From contig CAMNGY010000068.1 in NCBI GenBank assembly GCA_946538795.1, forward strand, positions 1-7,374: a DNA stretch of 7,374 bases. Reading direction: 5' to 3'. The translations under genes and the position numbers were made by a program. Origin of the DNA: an uncultured Treponema sp. GTDB lineage: Bacteria > Spirochaetota > Spirochaetia > Treponematales > Treponemataceae. Positions 1 to 5,773 of the stretch are shown here, one piece after another. The number at the start of each line of letters is the position of its first letter. Position 1 is the first letter of the stretch. The notes below the pieces were generated by a model. It had not been told where the DNA came from, made no database searches, and worked only from the letters and a program-made list of their open reading frames with translations.

Positions 1-570
1 GACGGCACCGTGATAGAGGGCCTCTATGAGATACAGCCGCGTGTATTCGGCGATGCCCGGGGATACTTCTTCGAGGTATATTCCGAGAGGGACTTTTTTG
101 ACGCCGGGCTGACGATGCGCTTCGTGCAGGACAACCAGTCCTCCTCTTCCAGAGGGGTCCTGAGGGGCCTGCACTTCCAGACCAGGCACCCGCAGGGGAA
201 GCTCGTGCGGGCCGTATACGGGCGCGTGTACGACGTCGCGGTGGACCTGAGGAACGGCTCGGCAACCTTCGGGGGCTACTACGGAGTGATCCTTGATTCG
301 GAGAGGCAGAACCAGTTCTACATACCGGAAGGCTTCGCGCACGGCTTCTGCGTGCTGTCGGACACGGCCGTGTTCGCATACAAGTGCACGGACTTCTACG
401 ACCCGTCCGGGGAGGGCGGGCTCATGTGGAACGACGCGACGGTCGGCATAGACTGGGCCTCCGTCGCACCCGGCATCACCCCTCTCCTCTCGGAGAAGGA
501 CGGGAGGCATCCCGCGTTCGACAGGGCCGCGAAGTATTTTGACATGAGCGGGAAGTGGACGGGCAGGTGA
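1..570 (+). CDS. rfbC: dTDP-4-dehydrorhamnose 3,5-epimerase (5' end cut by window)
   Basis: This cytoplasmic enzyme epimerises C3 and C5 of dTDP-4-keto-6-deoxy-D-glucose, the third step of dTDP-L-rhamnose synthesis. The cupin family pattern is complete. Numbered from the GTG at 10, it has FGDARGYFFE (13-22), VQDNQS (39-44), RGLHFQ with the catalytic-base His55, QGKLVR (62-67), DVAVDLR (75-81), FIPEGFAHGF-like IPEGFAHGF (105-113), YKCTDFY (124-130) with the expected acid Tyr, EGGLMWND (135-142) and SEKD (161-164), whose Asp would complete the His-Asp dyad. The frame is open to base 1, and compared with the enterobacterial enzymes about 8 residues are missing before GTG-10, so the real start probably lies a few codons before the window and GTG-10 is internal. 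The gene is about 60% GC, higher than the genes downstream. rfbA, rfbB and rfbD are expected outside the window, probably upstream. Function is assigned from family motifs and is secure. Confidence 0.95.
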   Translation, partial: DGTVIEGLYEIQPRVFGDARGYFFEVYSERDFFDAGLTMRFVQDNQSSSSRGVLRGLHFQTRHPQGKLVRAVYGRVYDVAVDLRNGSATFGGYYGVILDSERQNQFYIPEGFAHGFCVLSDTAVFAYKCTDFYDPSGEGGLMWNDATVGIDWASVAPGITPLLSEKDGRHPAFDRAAKYFDMSGKWTGR

Positions 571-604
571 TCCCGACCTGACGGACACGGGAATCTCCGG
601 CCGC

Positions 605-638
605 GCGGGGCGTAAGACAGGACGCTTGTCCGCCCCGC
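605..638 (+). terminator. GC-rich hairpin after rfbC, possible terminator
   Basis: GCGGGGCG (605-612) pairs perfectly with CGCCCCGC (631-638). Inside the loop, GACA (616-619) can pair with TGTC (627-630), giving a stacked stem with a 3-nt bulge. It starts 35 bases after the rfbC stop. No run of T follows, so it is not a classical intrinsic terminator. It could help end the rfbC transcript or protect its 3' end. The hairpin is seen directly; its role is inferred. Confidence 0.35.
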
Positions 639-737
639 TCCCCGGGATGCTGTCCTGCCTGTCCGCAGGGGCGCGAGCCGTATCCTAGTGAACGCAGGAA
701 GAAAGTACCCTTTTATCGGAGTCTTTTAATCGCCACC

Positions 738-766
738 TTGTCCCTCCTCCCCTCCCGTGCTATACT
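738..766 (+). promoter_or_regulatory. sigma70-type promoter for the AAA-ATPase/nuclease gene
   Basis: TTGTCC (738-743) is followed after exactly 17 bases by TATACT (761-766), matching the -35 and -10 consensus at 4/6 and 5/6 positions. Transcription would start near 773, about 22 bases before the ATG at 795 and just before the GGGAGGAG ribosome-binding site. The short leader and correct spacing of all three elements make this a convincing promoter. It implies that the gene is expressed independently of rfbC. Confidence 0.75.
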
Positions 767-780
767 GACCGCACATGGCA

Positions 781-788
781 GGGAGGAG
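781..788 (+). promoter_or_regulatory. Shine-Dalgarno that fixes the start at 795
   Basis: GGGAGGAG lies 6 bases before ATG-795. It is the only strong ribosome-binding sequence near the 5' end of the gene and rules in favour of ATG-795 over TTG-738, which lies inside the -35 box, and over the in-frame ATG at 807. Confidence 0.8.
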
Positions 789-794
789 CAAGTC

Positions 795-2369
795 ATGGGA
801 ATCTACATGAACCCGAACAATGCGAACTTTACGGAGACGGTACGCTCAAAAATCTACGTGGACAAGACGATGATGATAAGCGCACTGAACGACATCATGC
901 AGACGGCCAACAAATACGTCTGCGTGTCCCGCCCCCGCAGGTTCGGAAAGACGATAGCGGGCAACATGCTGTCGGCCTACTATTCCAAGGGCTGCGACTC
1001 TCGCCAGCTGTTCGCCCCCTACAGGATAAGCGGAGAGGAATGTTTCGAGACCTACCTGAACAAGCTGAACGTGATTCAGATAGACATGAACAGCGAGTTC
1101 AGGAACGCAAAGAACACAGATGGCCTTCTTGACAGGCTTCAGCACAGGATATGTACGGAATTTTCAAAGCAGTTCCCCGACATCGCATTTGACAAGTATG
1201 ACTCCGTCGGTGACTGCATTCTCAAGGTCTATGACGAGAAAGACGAGCGTTTCGTCGTCATCATAGACGAGTACGACGTGCTCGTGCGCGAGAACGTGAG
1301 CCAGAAACTCTTCGACCAGTACCTGGACTTCCTGAACGGGCTGTTCAAGAGCAACACCCTGCGGCCCGCCATCGCACTGGCCTACATCACAGGGATTCTT
1401 CCCGTGGTACGTGACCGCGTGCAGTCCAAGCTGAACAACTTCGAGGAGTACACGATTCTGGACGCGGGGGAACTGGCGGAGTTCATCGGCTTCACCGCGC
1501 CGGAGGTGCAGGCCCTGTGCGCGGAGTACGGGGCAGACTTCGGGGAGCTCCAGAGGTGGTACGACGGCTACAGGCAGCATGGCTACGAGATTTACAACCC
1601 GGAGTCCGTGGTGAAGTCACTGAAGGGCGGGGCCTGCAAGAGCTACTGGAGCAAGACTTCTACATATGCGGTCATAGCCGACAGAATCCAGGCTAACTAT
1701 GCGGGTACAAAGGAAGACGTAATCCGCATGCTGGCAGGCGAGAGCGTGGACGTGGACACCGTCATGTACATGAACACCATGACAGAATTCAAAGGCAAAG
1801 ACGATGTGTTCACATACCTGATACATTTGGGATACCTTTCTTATGACAGTGAGACTGAAACCTGCCGCATCCCGAACAAGGAAGTCCAGCAGGAATGGAA
1901 AAGGGCCGTGTCCGTTGTGGACGAGTACGCCGTCACGAACAGGATTATCCAGTCCTCCAAGGAGCTCCTGGCAGAGACGCTGAGACTGAATGCAGATGCG
2001 GTTGCAAAATCGCTGGACGAGAGCCACATCCATGTCACCTCAAACCGCTCCTACAACAACGAGGACGCGCTGCAGTCGGCGATTTACCTGTCATACATCT
2101 ACGCGCTGAACAAGTACACGATTATAAAGGAGATGACCACCGGGAAGGGATTTGCCGATGTCGTGTTCATCCCCTTCGTGCCTGGCATCCCCGCAATGAT
2201 AATCGAGCTGAAGCGCAACGGCTGTGCCGACAGCGCGATTACGCAGATACGGGAGAAGTGCTACTTTGACTCCCTGTCGGCGTATTCCGGCGACCTGCTC
2301 TTTATCGGCGTGAACTACGACGAGACCGCCAAGACCCACGAGTGCAGGATAGAAAAGTTCGTCAAGTGA
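795..2369 (+). CDS. AAA-ATPase-like protein with C-terminal PD-(D/E)XK nuclease domain
   Basis: The protein is 524 residues from ATG-795, belonging to the large family that joins an AAA-ATPase-like domain (PF09820 type) to a PD-(D/E)XK nuclease-like domain (PF08011/DUF1703 type). It has the family-typical N-terminal segment YVDKTMMI (21-28), a Walker A variant SRPRRFGKT (45-53, Lys52), and Walker B FVVIIDEYD (153-161, Asp158-Glu159). The WYDGY motif falls in the middle part. A C-terminal nuclease core carries GFAD (Asp455) and IELK (Glu471, Lys473), the spacing expected for an active PD-(D/E)XK site. No signal peptide or membrane segment is visible. Both active sites look intact and the length is usual for the family. 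The biological role is not established; members occur in many copies per genome in gut and rumen bacteria, and roles in DNA processing or mobility have been suggested. It has its own promoter and sits between rhamnose and polysaccharide genes, so it looks like an independent cargo gene rather than part of the pathway. Confidence 0.88.
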   Translation: MGIYMNPNNANFTETVRSKIYVDKTMMISALNDIMQTANKYVCVSRPRRFGKTIAGNMLSAYYSKGCDSRQLFAPYRISGEECFETYLNKLNVIQIDMNSEFRNAKNTDGLLDRLQHRICTEFSKQFPDIAFDKYDSVGDCILKVYDEKDERFVVIIDEYDVLVRENVSQKLFDQYLDFLNGLFKSNTLRPAIALAYITGILPVVRDRVQSKLNNFEEYTILDAGELAEFIGFTAPEVQALCAEYGADFGELQRWYDGYRQHGYEIYNPESVVKSLKGGACKSYWSKTSTYAVIADRIQANYAGTKEDVIRMLAGESVDVDTVMYMNTMTEFKGKDDVFTYLIHLGYLSYDSETETCRIPNKEVQQEWKRAVSVVDEYAVTNRIIQSSKELLAETLRLNADAVAKSLDESHIHVTSNRSYNNEDALQSAIYLSYIYALNKYTIIKEMTTGKGFADVVFIPFVPGIPAMIIELKRNGCADSAITQIREKCYFDSLSAYSGDLLFIGVNYDETAKTHECRIEKFVK

Positions 2370-2596
2370 AAAGGCTGTAAGGCAGGAAGATCAAATGCCT
2401 GCATATACTGCCATTTGGTGTATGAAAAGGAAATTCCCCGTACCGAAGTCATGCAATTCATACGTGAAATAGATAACAACAGCAGGCTGTATGCATTCAG
2501 CTAAGTATTAGACAACATCATTTACGTTTATACATATATGAGTATGTGACGTTTTAGGATTCATGTAAAATAAACTAAAATAAACGTCCGCCAATT

Positions 2597-2625
2597 TTGA
2601 ATCCGAATGGGGATAACTATATAAT
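2597..2625 (+). promoter_or_regulatory. sigma70-type promoter, probably for the rgpF-SDR-hldE-hldD operon
   Basis: TTGAAT (2597-2602), a 17-base spacer and a perfect TATAAT (2620-2625) form a near-consensus promoter in an AT-rich segment. Transcription would start near 2632, giving a leader of about 370 bases before the ATG at 3006. No closer promoter of comparable quality is visible, so this is the best candidate for driving the downstream operon. The boxes are seen directly; activity is inferred. Confidence 0.6.
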
Positions 2626-2663
2626 TTCAGTTACCCAAAATACATCCTTGCAAAGGTCAATAA

Positions 2664-2908
2664 TTCTGCAATGCCTCAGAGATCCCGTGTGAGGCGTTAG
2701 CCGTAACGTTCGCGTTAGCGAACTTAGATGAGTACATGACGGCGCTGAAGACGTACATGAAGATTGCCGCAGAAGAGGGGTCTGGGCCTACTACCTGGCG
2801 GTGGACAGGGCAGAGGCGGACTACAGGAAAGGCATAATCCTCTCAAATCAGGATCTACCACCGTCAGAGCAACGATGGGGCAAGGCACCGACTCGCAGCA
2901 ACGTCTAA
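2664..2908 (+). pseudogene. probable frameshifted gene remnant of unknown family
   Basis: One frame is open from 2664 (just after a TAA) and reads plausibly as protein through LDEYMTALKTYMKIAAEEG (about 2724-2780). At the G-run GAGGGG (2775-2780), protein-like reading moves to another frame, giving VWAYYLAVDRAEADYRKG (2780-2833) and ending at TAA 2906-2908. Adding one G to the run would join both parts into one frame. No start with a ribosome-binding site is visible, and the first part overlaps palindromic sequence that may not be coding. I do not recognise the family. The protein-like composition (charged, helical) is suggestive only. Confidence 0.35.
2673..2723. repeat. cluster of three small palindromes
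   Basis: Three inverted repeats follow one another: GCCTCA (2673-2678) / TGAGGC (2690-2695), CGTTA (2695-2699) / TAACG (2704-2708), and GTTCGC (2708-2713) / GCGAAC (2718-2723) with a GTTA loop. The octamer GCGTTAGC occurs twice (2694-2701 and 2712-2719). The stems abut or share a base, so in RNA they could fold as consecutive hairpins or as alternative pairings. This resembles short palindromic elements dispersed in some genomes, but no second copy is present in the window to prove that. Confidence 0.55.
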
Positions 2909-2960
2909 AACCTGACAAAGCAAGGCACCGACTCTCGTCAACGTCTAAAACCTGCAAAAG
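2881..2960 (+). repeat. two-copy 40-bp tandem repeat
   Basis: Bases 2881-2920 and 2921-2960 are two adjacent copies that agree at 35 of 40 positions. Both begin CAAGGCACCGACTC and share AACGTCTAAAACCTG; the differences lie at unit positions 15, 17 and 18 and at 35-36. A CACCG...AACG block at 2859-2874 may be a third, decayed copy, but its spacing does not fit the 40-base period. In one frame each copy ends in a codon series followed by TAA, so the unit may derive from a gene 3' end. It lies only 46 bases before the glycosyltransferase start and would be in its mRNA leader. Confidence 0.8.
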
Positions 2961-2971
2961 ACAAGGTTTTA
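2946..2971 (+). repeat. 8-bp inverted repeat before the glycosyltransferase gene
   Basis: TAAAACCT (2946-2953) and AGGTTTTA (2964-2971) form a perfect 8-bp stem with a 10-base loop. The left arm is the end of the second 40-bp repeat unit; the same left-arm sequence in the first unit (2906-2913) could compete for the right arm, giving two possible folds. No T-run follows the stem, so it is not a classical terminator. A role in the operon leader is possible but unproven. Confidence 0.5.
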
Positions 2972-3005
2972 TCGGGACACAATAAAAAACAGAAGACGAC
3001 ACAAG

Positions 3006-4916
3006 ATGATTCTAAAAAGGAACCCTATAAACAGGCTCATAATTTACTTTTTTTATGATGCGGACGGCATTGTGGACAGGTATGTCCCATACATGCTTAA
3101 TGCGCTCAAAGCGCATTGCTCCGAAATTTTCGTTGTCTGCAACGGCAACCTTACAGCTGAAGGCCTCAGCATCTTCAAGGAAATCACGCCGATGTTGCTG
3201 GTACGTGAAAACAAAGGTTTTGACGTATGGGCCTACAAGGCAGCCATTGATTCGTACGGATGGGAAAAGCTCAGGCAGTTCGATGAAGTCATATTCATGA
3301 ACCATACGATTATGGGGCCTGTGTATCCGTTTTCCGAACTGTTCGCAAAGATGGATGCCGAGGACGTGGACTTCTGGGGAATAACGGCATACCACAAAGT
3401 TATGCTCAACCCTTTTGGCATTGAATATGGGTATATCCCTGAGCACATACAGAGCCATTGGATTGCGGTCCGCTCCGGCATGATCAAAAGCCCCGCATTC
3501 CAGACTTATTGGGACAAGCGTCCAGAAATACTGAACTACTTTGATGCGATAGGCAAGCACGAGGCAATTTTCACGAAGCATTTCGCCGACATAGGATTCA
3601 CATGGAAGGTCTATGCCGATACGGATGCGGGCTTTTCAAACTATCCGTTGATGAAGACGCCTGTAGAACTATTCCAGAAATGTCGATGCCCTATATTCAA
3701 AAGGCGGAGCTTTTTCGTTCCATATTTTGACATTTTATGCGACAGCGATGGGAGTCAGGCTGCTCAGATTCTTGAGTTTCTTGAAAGGAATTCATTATAT
3801 GACACGGAGCTGATTTGGGAAAACCTTTTGCGTACAAATCACCTCTGCGACATAAAAAACGCGGCGAACCTTAACTATATACTGCCGTCAAAAGAAAGGC
3901 CTTCCGAGATTCCGCGCCAGCAGAAAATCGCTCTGGTCATCCACGAGTATTTTCCTGACCTTGTTGACTACTGCTATGAATATGCGCTTTCGATGCCTGC
4001 ATACAGCGACATCTATATCACGACCGATTCAGAAGAGAAGAAACATATAATCGAGGAAAAGTTTGCAAAAGGCCCCTGGAATTCCGTCAGGGTCATTCTC
4101 ATAGAAAACCGCGGGCGTGACGTTTCCTCTCTGCTTGTAGGAGCCGCACCGTACATAATGAGTTACGACCTGGTCTGCTTTATGCATGACAAAAAAGTCG
4201 GTCAAGTTAACTATGGAATAAAAGGTTTCTATTTTTCCGAAAGATGCTTCAAAAATTTGCTTGGAAGCAAAGCATTGGTCGAGCAGATTATTTCACGTTT
4301 TGAAAAAGAGCCGCGTCTGGGCCTCCTATGCCCTCCGCCTCCAAATCACGGTGACTGGTTTGGAACTTTAGCAATTGATTGGAAATGGCATTCAAACATT
4401 GAAAGCGTCCTTGACCTGAAAGAAAAGCTGAAACTTTCAATCCCCTTATCGGCAGAGAAGGATATTGTCGCCCCGATGGGGACCATGTTCTGGTTCCGGC
4501 CACAAGGAATGAAGAAGCTGCTGGATTACGGATGGAAATATGAGGACTTTCCCAAAGAGCCGAACAAACAAAACGGAACGTCGTTGCATGCAATAGAAAG
4601 GCTTTATTCCTATGTTGAGCAGGATGCCGGTTTTTATACGGCGTATGTGTTTTCAACGGATTATGCAAGGACCGAGATGACAAACTTGTATTACATGCTG
4701 GGAAACCTTGTTGACAAGTTTTTCAAACTTCATAACGAAAGTGATTTCTTCGGAGTCTGCAATTTCTTTGATACAGAAATCAGAAATAAAATGACACCTT
4801 GGCAGGAAAAGGGGCTGCTGTACTGGATGAAAGAACTGATACGGCTTTTTGTCCCTATGTTCATCTGGCTTCCCGGAAAAAAAATATATGACCTAATAAG
4901 GAGAAAATTCTCATGA
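3006..4916 (+). CDS. RgpF-family rhamnan-synthesis glycosyltransferase
   Basis: This 636-residue protein matches the rhamnan synthesis protein F family (PF05045), whose Streptococcus mutans member RgpF helps build the rhamnose backbone of the cell-wall polysaccharide. Two related halves are visible. The first has LIIYFFYDADG (11-21), RENKGFDVWAYKAA (67-80), FDEVIFMNHTIMGP (92-105), DFWGIT (122-127) and HIQSHWIAV (148-156). The second has IALVIHEYFPDL (308-319), IYITTDSEEK (336-345), IENRGRDVSSLL (366-377), YDLVCFMHDKKV (387-398), APMGTMFWFRP (489-499) and HAIERLYSYVEQD (528-540). It is a little longer than RgpF (about 580), mainly in the C-terminal tail, where residues 602-625 are hydrophobic and amphipathic and may attach it to the inner face of the membrane. 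The ribosome-binding site before ATG-3006 is weak. Its stop overlaps the next start. The likely donor is dTDP-L-rhamnose or a related 6-deoxy sugar, which agrees with rfbC in the same locus; the exact linkage cannot be read from the sequence. Confidence 0.88.
   Translation: MILKRNPINRLIIYFFYDADGIVDRYVPYMLNALKAHCSEIFVVCNGNLTAEGLSIFKEITPMLLVRENKGFDVWAYKAAIDSYGWEKLRQFDEVIFMNHTIMGPVYPFSELFAKMDAEDVDFWGITAYHKVMLNPFGIEYGYIPEHIQSHWIAVRSGMIKSPAFQTYWDKRPEILNYFDAIGKHEAIFTKHFADIGFTWKVYADTDAGFSNYPLMKTPVELFQKCRCPIFKRRSFFVPYFDILCDSDGSQAAQILEFLERNSLYDTELIWENLLRTNHLCDIKNAANLNYILPSKERPSEIPRQQKIALVIHEYFPDLVDYCYEYALSMPAYSDIYITTDSEEKKHIIEEKFAKGPWNSVRVILIENRGRDVSSLLVGAAPYIMSYDLVCFMHDKKVGQVNYGIKGFYFSERCFKNLLGSKALVEQIISRFEKEPRLGLLCPPPPNHGDWFGTLAIDWKWHSNIESVLDLKEKLKLSIPLSAEKDIVAPMGTMFWFRPQGMKKLLDYGWKYEDFPKEPNKQNGTSLHAIERLYSYVEQDAGFYTAYVFSTDYARTEMTNLYYMLGNLVDKFFKLHNESDFFGVCNFFDTEIRNKMTPWQEKGLLYWMKELIRLFVPMFIWLPGKKIYDLIRRKFS
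4898..4903 (+). promoter_or_regulatory. Shine-Dalgarno inside the end of the rgpF-like gene
   Basis: AAGGAG stands 9 bases before ATG-4913, within the last codons of the glycosyltransferase gene. Together with the ATGA overlap (4913-4916) it fixes the start of the SDR gene and suggests translational coupling. Confidence 0.75.
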
Positions 4917-5755
4917 AAGTTTTGGTTACAGGTGCTGGCGGATATATCGGCCGCCACGTCGTAACGCAGCTGCTTAATATGGGCCACGAGGTAATCGCCT
5001 CAAGCCTTGGATGTAACGGCATTGATTCCCGTGCTGTTTTTTGCGGCATCCCCATTTTTTCCGGGGAAAAAGACATATACAACCGGATAGGCAAGCCGGA
5101 TGCATGCATCCATCTGGCATGGAGGGACGGCTTCAAGCACAACTCACCGGCCCACATGGACGACTTGTCCAACCATGTCACTTTCCTTCGGAACATGATG
5201 GGAGGAGGATTGCCACGGCTTTCCGTAATGGGAACCATGCACGAAATAGGCTACTGGGAAGGCGCCATTGATGAGGCCACACCATGCATCCCTCTTTCCC
5301 AATACGGCATAGCTAAAAATGCGCTCAGGCAAAGCATATTGCTTTCCGCAAAAGAGGGCTCTTGCAAAGTACGCTGGCTCCGGGCCTATTACATAACCGG
5401 TGACGATTTGCAAAGCCCGTCCATTTTTGGGAAAATATCCCGGGCAGCGCGCGACGGACAGACAGAATTTCCCTTCACGAGCGGCAAGAACAAATATGAC
5501 TTTATTGACGTCGATGAGCTTGCCAAGATGATTGCGGTGGCAAGCCTTCAGGACGAAGTCACTGGCATCATAAACGTCTGCACCGGAGAGCCAAAAACAC
5601 TTGCGGAGCGGGTTGAGTCTTTCATAAAAGAGCATGACTTCAACATCAAGCTGAAATACGGAGCGTTTCCTGATCGTCCCTATGACAGTCCCGGTGTATG
5701 GGGGGATGCGACAAAAATCAGGACGATTATGAACAAGTTTTATCAGAAAGGTTAA
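4913..5755 (+). CDS. NAD(P)-dependent epimerase/dehydratase (extended SDR), probably nucleotide-sugar modifying
   Basis: This 280-residue protein is an extended short-chain dehydrogenase/reductase of the NAD-dependent epimerase/dehydratase family (PF01370 type). It starts with the Rossmann signature VTGAGGYIG (5-13). The middle has ACIHLAWRDG, then a catalytic-Ser/Thr region LSVMGTMHE (103-111, Thr108 the likely residue), and YGIAK (Tyr131, Lys135), the YxxxK pair. YDFIDVDELAKM near two thirds of the length and INVCTGEP further on are typical of sugar-nucleotide members. Substrate cannot be fixed. Candidates are reduction or epimerisation of a dTDP-4-keto-6-deoxyhexose, as in 6-deoxytalose-type pathways, given rfbC nearby, or modification of a heptose nucleotide, given hldE and hldD downstream. 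It overlaps the glycosyltransferase stop by 4 bases and precedes hldE by 18 bases, so it is very likely in the same operon. Confidence 0.85.
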   Translation: MKVLVTGAGGYIGRHVVTQLLNMGHEVIASSLGCNGIDSRAVFCGIPIFSGEKDIYNRIGKPDACIHLAWRDGFKHNSPAHMDDLSNHVTFLRNMMGGGLPRLSVMGTMHEIGYWEGAIDEATPCIPLSQYGIAKNALRQSILLSAKEGSCKVRWLRAYYITGDDLQSPSIFGKISRAARDGQTEFPFTSGKNKYDFIDVDELAKMIAVASLQDEVTGIINVCTGEPKTLAERVESFIKEHDFNIKLKYGAFPDRPYDSPGVWGDATKIRTIMNKFYQKG

Positions 5756-5773
5756 GCATTTGGAAATTTAAAT

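Larger units (their letters stand above)
2370..3005. other. 636-base stretch without an intact gene
   Basis: No convincing intact coding region was found on either strand. The part around 2500-2640 is AT-rich, unlike the flanks, and contains a perfect tandem TAAAATAAAC pair (2566-2575 and 2576-2585). It also contains an inverted repeat ACGTTTAT (2524-2531) / ATAAACGT (2580-2587) and a good promoter. The rest holds palindromes, a likely gene remnant, and a tandem repeat next to the glycosyltransferase start, each listed separately. A 7-bp inverted repeat GTATGAA/TTCATAC (2420-2426 and 2457-2463) is also present but has a long loop. The stretch reads like a recombination scar that now serves as the leader of the downstream operon. 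Confidence 0.6.

Noticed and set aside
10..12. GTG at 10 as the true start of rfbC
   Set aside because: The frame is open upstream to base 1, no ribosome-binding site can be seen, and family members have about 8 more residues before this point.
1164..2033. Two antisense reading frames of 138 codons within the ATPase/nuclease gene
   Set aside because: They mirror a gene with conserved motifs in a GC-rich sequence where antisense stops are rare; no ribosome-binding site or family features were seen.
2370..2504. The frame of the ATPase/nuclease gene stays open for 44 codons after its TGA, ending at TAA 2502-2504, with a protein-like end
   Set aside because: Forty-four open codons by chance is not rare, the protein already ends at a normal length after its nuclease domain, and no readthrough signal is visible.
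2790..2815. GGCGGTGG-like sequence considered as an ops/JUMPstart element
   Set aside because: It lacks the GGCGGTAGC core and the rest of the JUMPstart sequence, and it lies in what looks like a coding remnant.
2881..2971. Possible CRISPR array or tracrRNA-like sequence (GGCACCGACTC and GTCTAAAACC look superficially like Cas9 RNA parts)
   Set aside because: There are only two copies, adjacent, with similarity running through the whole 40-base unit and no unique spacers; no cas gene is in the window. A tandem duplication explains it better.
2764..2985. Small + strand reading frame of 73 codons (TTG start)
   Set aside because: It has no ribosome-binding site, its second half is just the 40-bp tandem repeat, and the composition is not protein-like; another frame in the same place reads better.
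3012..3581. Long antisense reading frame (189 codons) inside the glycosyltransferase gene
   Set aside because: It is opposite a gene with clear RgpF family motifs and has no recognisable domain or start signal of its own; it is a shadow.
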